Assembly (NCBI GenBank): GCA_007120155.1 | Contig: SKOF01000122.1 | Coordinates: 1-8,199 of the forward strand | DNA length: 8,199 nt | Origin: Thioalkalivibrio sp. | Lineage (GTDB): Bacteria > Pseudomonadota > Gammaproteobacteria > Ectothiorhodospirales > Ectothiorhodospiraceae | Reading direction: 5' to 3' | Shown: positions 6,033 to 8,199 of the stretch, one piece after another | Layout: every line of letters starts with the position of its first letter | How positions within the stretch are numbered: position 1 is the first letter of the stretch | The notes under the pieces: model-generated | The model's input: only the letters and a program-made list of their open reading frames with translations | Told to the model about the DNA's origin: nothing | Databases searched by the model: none | Translations under genes and position numbers: made by a program

Positions 6033-6755
6033 TCATTTGCCCGGCAGTGAAAGCTGCAGCCGGTACCCGACACCGTGCACGGTCACGATCCGATCCTCTT
6101 CTTGCTCGCCGGCCGCGAGTTTTCCTCGCAATCGGGAGATCAGTACGGTCAGGGATTCCGGACTCGCCCGCCCTAGACTCCGGTTCAGGGTGTCAAGAAG
6201 CGTGTTGCGGGACAGGACCGCACCGCTGGAGCACAGGAGGGCGCGAAACAGTTCCGCCTCGCCGGCGGTGAGTGAAGCCGTGGCGCCATTGTCGTGGGTG
6301 AGGGTGCGGGTCTCGGGTATGACGGTCCAGCCTCCCAGGCGGTGTGCGATTGGTGGTCGGCGGTGATTGCTGGTTTGGTCGTACAGAAGAAGGAAATTCC
6401 GGATACGAAGCTGTAGTTCGCGGATATCAAACGGTTTGGTAATGAAGTCGCTGGCCATACGCTCCAGAGCGGTCAATCGGCTGGCTTTGTCGTCCCGGGC
6501 CGAGATCACGAACACCGGCGTATGAACCGGCATGAAATTCAGTCGGTCCAACAGGTCCAGGCCATCCCCGTCGGGCAGAGAGAGATCCAGCAACACCAGG
6601 TCTACGGAATGGGATCGCATGCAGCGCCAAAAGGCATCGACGCTGCCCGCCTCGACGACTTGGTATCCCATGTCGGCAAGGCAAATCCGCATCTGAATGC
6701 GCAGCCCTGCGTCAGCTTCGACCAACAGCAGGCGGTGCGGTGGTTGTTGTCGCAT
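6033..6755 (-). CDS. OmpR/PhoB-family response regulator with altered acidic pocket
   Basis: A 240-residue two-domain transcription factor of normal family length. The receiver domain (about 7-122) has the phosphoacceptor Asp57 in LVLLDLSLPDGDG, Ser85 in ISARDD and Lys107 in ITKPF. The C-terminal winged helix (about 140-236) shows LTAGEAELFRALL, the recognition-helix region SLTVLISRLRGKL and the final hairpin IVTVHGVGYRLQL. Odd: the acidic pocket reads LLVEADAG, so the position normally held by the Mg-coordinating Asp is Ala14 (codon GCT), with Glu13 kept. Phosphorylation may be weakened or the protein may work without it. No sensor kinase is visible. The ATG at 6755 lies 15 bases after the stop of the GGDEF-EAL gene, so the two are probably cotranscribed. 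The 192-base gap downstream carries a matching operator type. Confidence 0.93.
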   Translation of the reverse strand: MRQQPPHRLLLVEADAGLRIQMRICLADMGYQVVEAGSVDAFWRCMRSHSVDLVLLDLSLPDGDGLDLLDRLNFMPVHTPVFVISARDDKASRLTALERMASDFITKPFDIRELQLRIRNFLLLYDQTSNHRRPPIAHRLGGWTVIPETRTLTHDNGATASLTAGEAELFRALLCSSGAVLSRNTLLDTLNRSLGRASPESLTVLISRLRGKLAAGEQEEDRIVTVHGVGYRLQLSLPGK

Positions 6756-6770
6756 ACGTCTGCCCCGGGC

Positions 6771-8199
6771 TCAGTCCCTGGCCCGGTCCCGGAGCCAGCG
6801 GGCCAGCGCATCGGCGGGCATGGGGCGGGCGATGTGATAGCCCTGGGCGCTGTCGCAGCCGAGGATCTCCAGGAGCTGGAGCGCCTCCTCGTCCTCCACG
6901 CCCTCGGCCACCACCGTGTAGCCCAGGTTATGGGCCAGATCCACGGTGGAGCGCACGATCACCGCGTCGTTCTCGTCCTGACACATGTCGATCACGAACG
7001 ACTTGTCGATCTTGAGCGTATGCAGCGGCAGCTGCTTCAGATAGGCCAGCGAGGAATAGCCCGTGCCGTAGTCGTCGATGGCGATCCTGATACCCCGGCC
7101 CGCCAGACGTTCGAGCATCGCCGAGCTGGTGGCGATGTCGCTCATCAGCAGATTCTCCGTGAGCTCGATCTCCAGACAGTCGGCGGGCGCGCCGATCTCC
7201 TCGAGCAGCGCCCCGATGCGCTCGGCGATATCGGAGTGGTGAAAGGACAGCGTATCGTCGACGTTGACCGCCACGCGCAGGGCAAGACCCTCGGCGCGCC
7301 AGGCCATGCACTGTGTCAGCGCCTCGCGCAGCACCCAGTCGGTCATGGGGTTGATCAGCCCCGTGCGCAGGGCCATGGGCAGGAACTCGTCCGGATACAT
7401 GAGACCGCGACGCGGATGCTGCCAGCGCACCAGCGCCTCGACCCCGCTGACCCTGCCCGAGGCGAGATCCACCTTGGGCTGATAGTGCAGGCGCAGTTGG
7501 TCGTGATCGAGCGCGCCGCGCAGCTCGGCCATCAGCCTGAGCCGCTTCGTGGTGTGGGGGTTGGTCCCTGCGTCGTAGAAGCCGTAACCCAGCCCGGCTC
7601 GCTTGACCTCGTACATGGCCACATCGGCCCGGCTCATCAGACTGTCCACGCTTTCGCCATGCTCCGGGAACATGGCAATGCCGATGCTTACCCCCACATA
7701 GAGCTTCTGGTTGGCAACACAGAACGGCTCGCTGAAACAGTCGAGCAGCTTGCCCGCCACCTTCTCGGCGGTGTCCCGGGCATGCTCCATCTCCGGCAGC
7801 AGGACCGCGAACTCGTCGCCGCCCAGGCGGGCAAGCGTGTCGGAGCCGCGAAGCTTCTCCGAGAGGCGCGCGCCCACCCTGCGCAGGATCTCGTCGCCCA
7901 CCGGGTGGCCCAGGGTGTCGTTGATCTCCTTGAACTGGTCCAGGTCCATGAGCATCAGCGCCACCCGCCGGGGCGCGCGCCCGCGCCCGGCCGCGGCAAT
8001 GGCCCGCTCGAGCCGGTCGAGCAGCACCGTGCGGTTCGAAAGCCCCGTGAGACTGTCGGTGGTGGCCAGCACATGCAGGCGCTCCAGGTTGTGCTTGGTA
8101 TCCGTGGCATCCTCCATGAGCCCGTCGATGCGCACCACGCGACCGCTCTCGTCGGTGAAGGGGTGAAACACGCGCCGGAACCAGCGCAACTCCCCGTCC
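6771..8199 (-). CDS. PAS-GGDEF-EAL c-di-GMP turnover protein, 5' end outside window
   Basis: The frame runs off the right edge, so the N-terminus is missing; the TTG at 8189-8187 is an internal Leu, not a start. Using it as residue 1, the first 32 residues are the end of a PAS/PAC sensor domain (GELRWFRRVFHPFTDESG to MEDATDTK). The diguanylate cyclase domain (about 42-207) has an intact GGDEF (123-127) and, five residues before it, the inhibitory-site RxxD (RGSD, 114-117). The phosphodiesterase domain (about 214-466) has EAL (251-253), Asn309, ELTEN (342-346), DDYGTGYSS (372-380), Lys393, Asp395, Glu429 and Gln449, so both activities look possible. The residues after Asn309 are VDD instead of the common L/V-S. 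The PAS domain would tune synthesis or breakdown of c-di-GMP. It is the first visible gene of a probable operon with the response regulator. Confidence 0.95.
   Translation of the reverse strand, partial: DGELRWFRRVFHPFTDESGRVVRIDGLMEDATDTKHNLERLHVLATTDSLTGLSNRTVLLDRLERAIAAAGRGRAPRRVALMLMDLDQFKEINDTLGHPVGDEILRRVGARLSEKLRGSDTLARLGGDEFAVLLPEMEHARDTAEKVAGKLLDCFSEPFCVANQKLYVGVSIGIAMFPEHGESVDSLMSRADVAMYEVKRAGLGYGFYDAGTNPHTTKRLRLMAELRGALDHDQLRLHYQPKVDLASGRVSGVEALVRWQHPRRGLMYPDEFLPMALRTGLINPMTDWVLREALTQCMAWRAEGLALRVAVNVDDTLSFHHSDIAERIGALLEEIGAPADCLEIELTENLLMSDIATSSAMLERLAGRGIRIAIDDYGTGYSSLAYLKQLPLHTLKIDKSFVIDMCQDENDAVIVRSTVDLAHNLGYTVVAEGVEDEEALQLLEILGCDSAQGYHIARPMPADALARWLRDRARD

Noticed and set aside
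6017..6033. Terminator after the response regulator gene
   Set aside because: A 6-bp stem (ACGCCC with GGGCGT) overlaps the stop codon and lacks a T-run; it is short and expected by chance in GC-rich DNA.

Overview
The window is compact, GC-rich DNA with densely packed genes, in the style of a proteobacterium. A DctPQM-type TRAP transporter, an OmpR/PhoB-type response regulator, a PAS-GGDEF-EAL c-di-GMP protein and an exosortase H / IPTL-CTERM surface-protein system together suggest an environmental gammaproteobacterium. That assignment is inferred from family distribution; there is no taxonomic marker in the window.

Left part (1-2152, + strand): the 3' end of a probable TRAP substrate-binding subunit, then the small (DctQ) and large (DctM) membrane subunits. 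A near-perfect GC-rich hairpin lies between the first and second genes, as is common where the binding protein must be made in excess over the membrane subunits. The substrate cannot be read from the sequence. The operon ends facing the next gene block, with weak hairpins in the 140-base convergent gap.

Middle part (2293-5840, - strand; read right to left): a secreted, multidomain protein ending in an IPTLSQWG motif, a transmembrane helix and an Arg cluster (IPTL-CTERM sorting signal). A 532-base gap follows, opening with a 14-bp perfect hairpin. Then come exosortase H (Cys73, Arg114, His133) and an overlapping small membrane protein of the exosortase-H-associated type. Enzyme, partner and substrate sit together. 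The exosortase is expected to cleave the C-terminal signal after export of the substrate and hand it to the outer surface or envelope.

Right part (6033-8199, - strand): a PAS-GGDEF-EAL protein (5' end outside the window) and, 15 bases downstream, an OmpR/PhoB-family response regulator. The receiver domain has Ala14 in place of one of the usual Mg-binding acidic residues. Between the regulator and the IPTL-CTERM gene there are three 7-bp direct repeats at exact 11-bp spacing (5963-5991), the layout of OmpR/PhoB-family binding sites. They sit just upstream of an extended -10 element and end where the -35 would be. The simplest model is that the regulator controls the surface-protein gene next to it, with c-di-GMP signalling encoded in the same block. 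This is inference, but specific and testable. The exosortase H / IPTL-CTERM pairing itself is an already described family; the less ordinary part is its regulatory setting.
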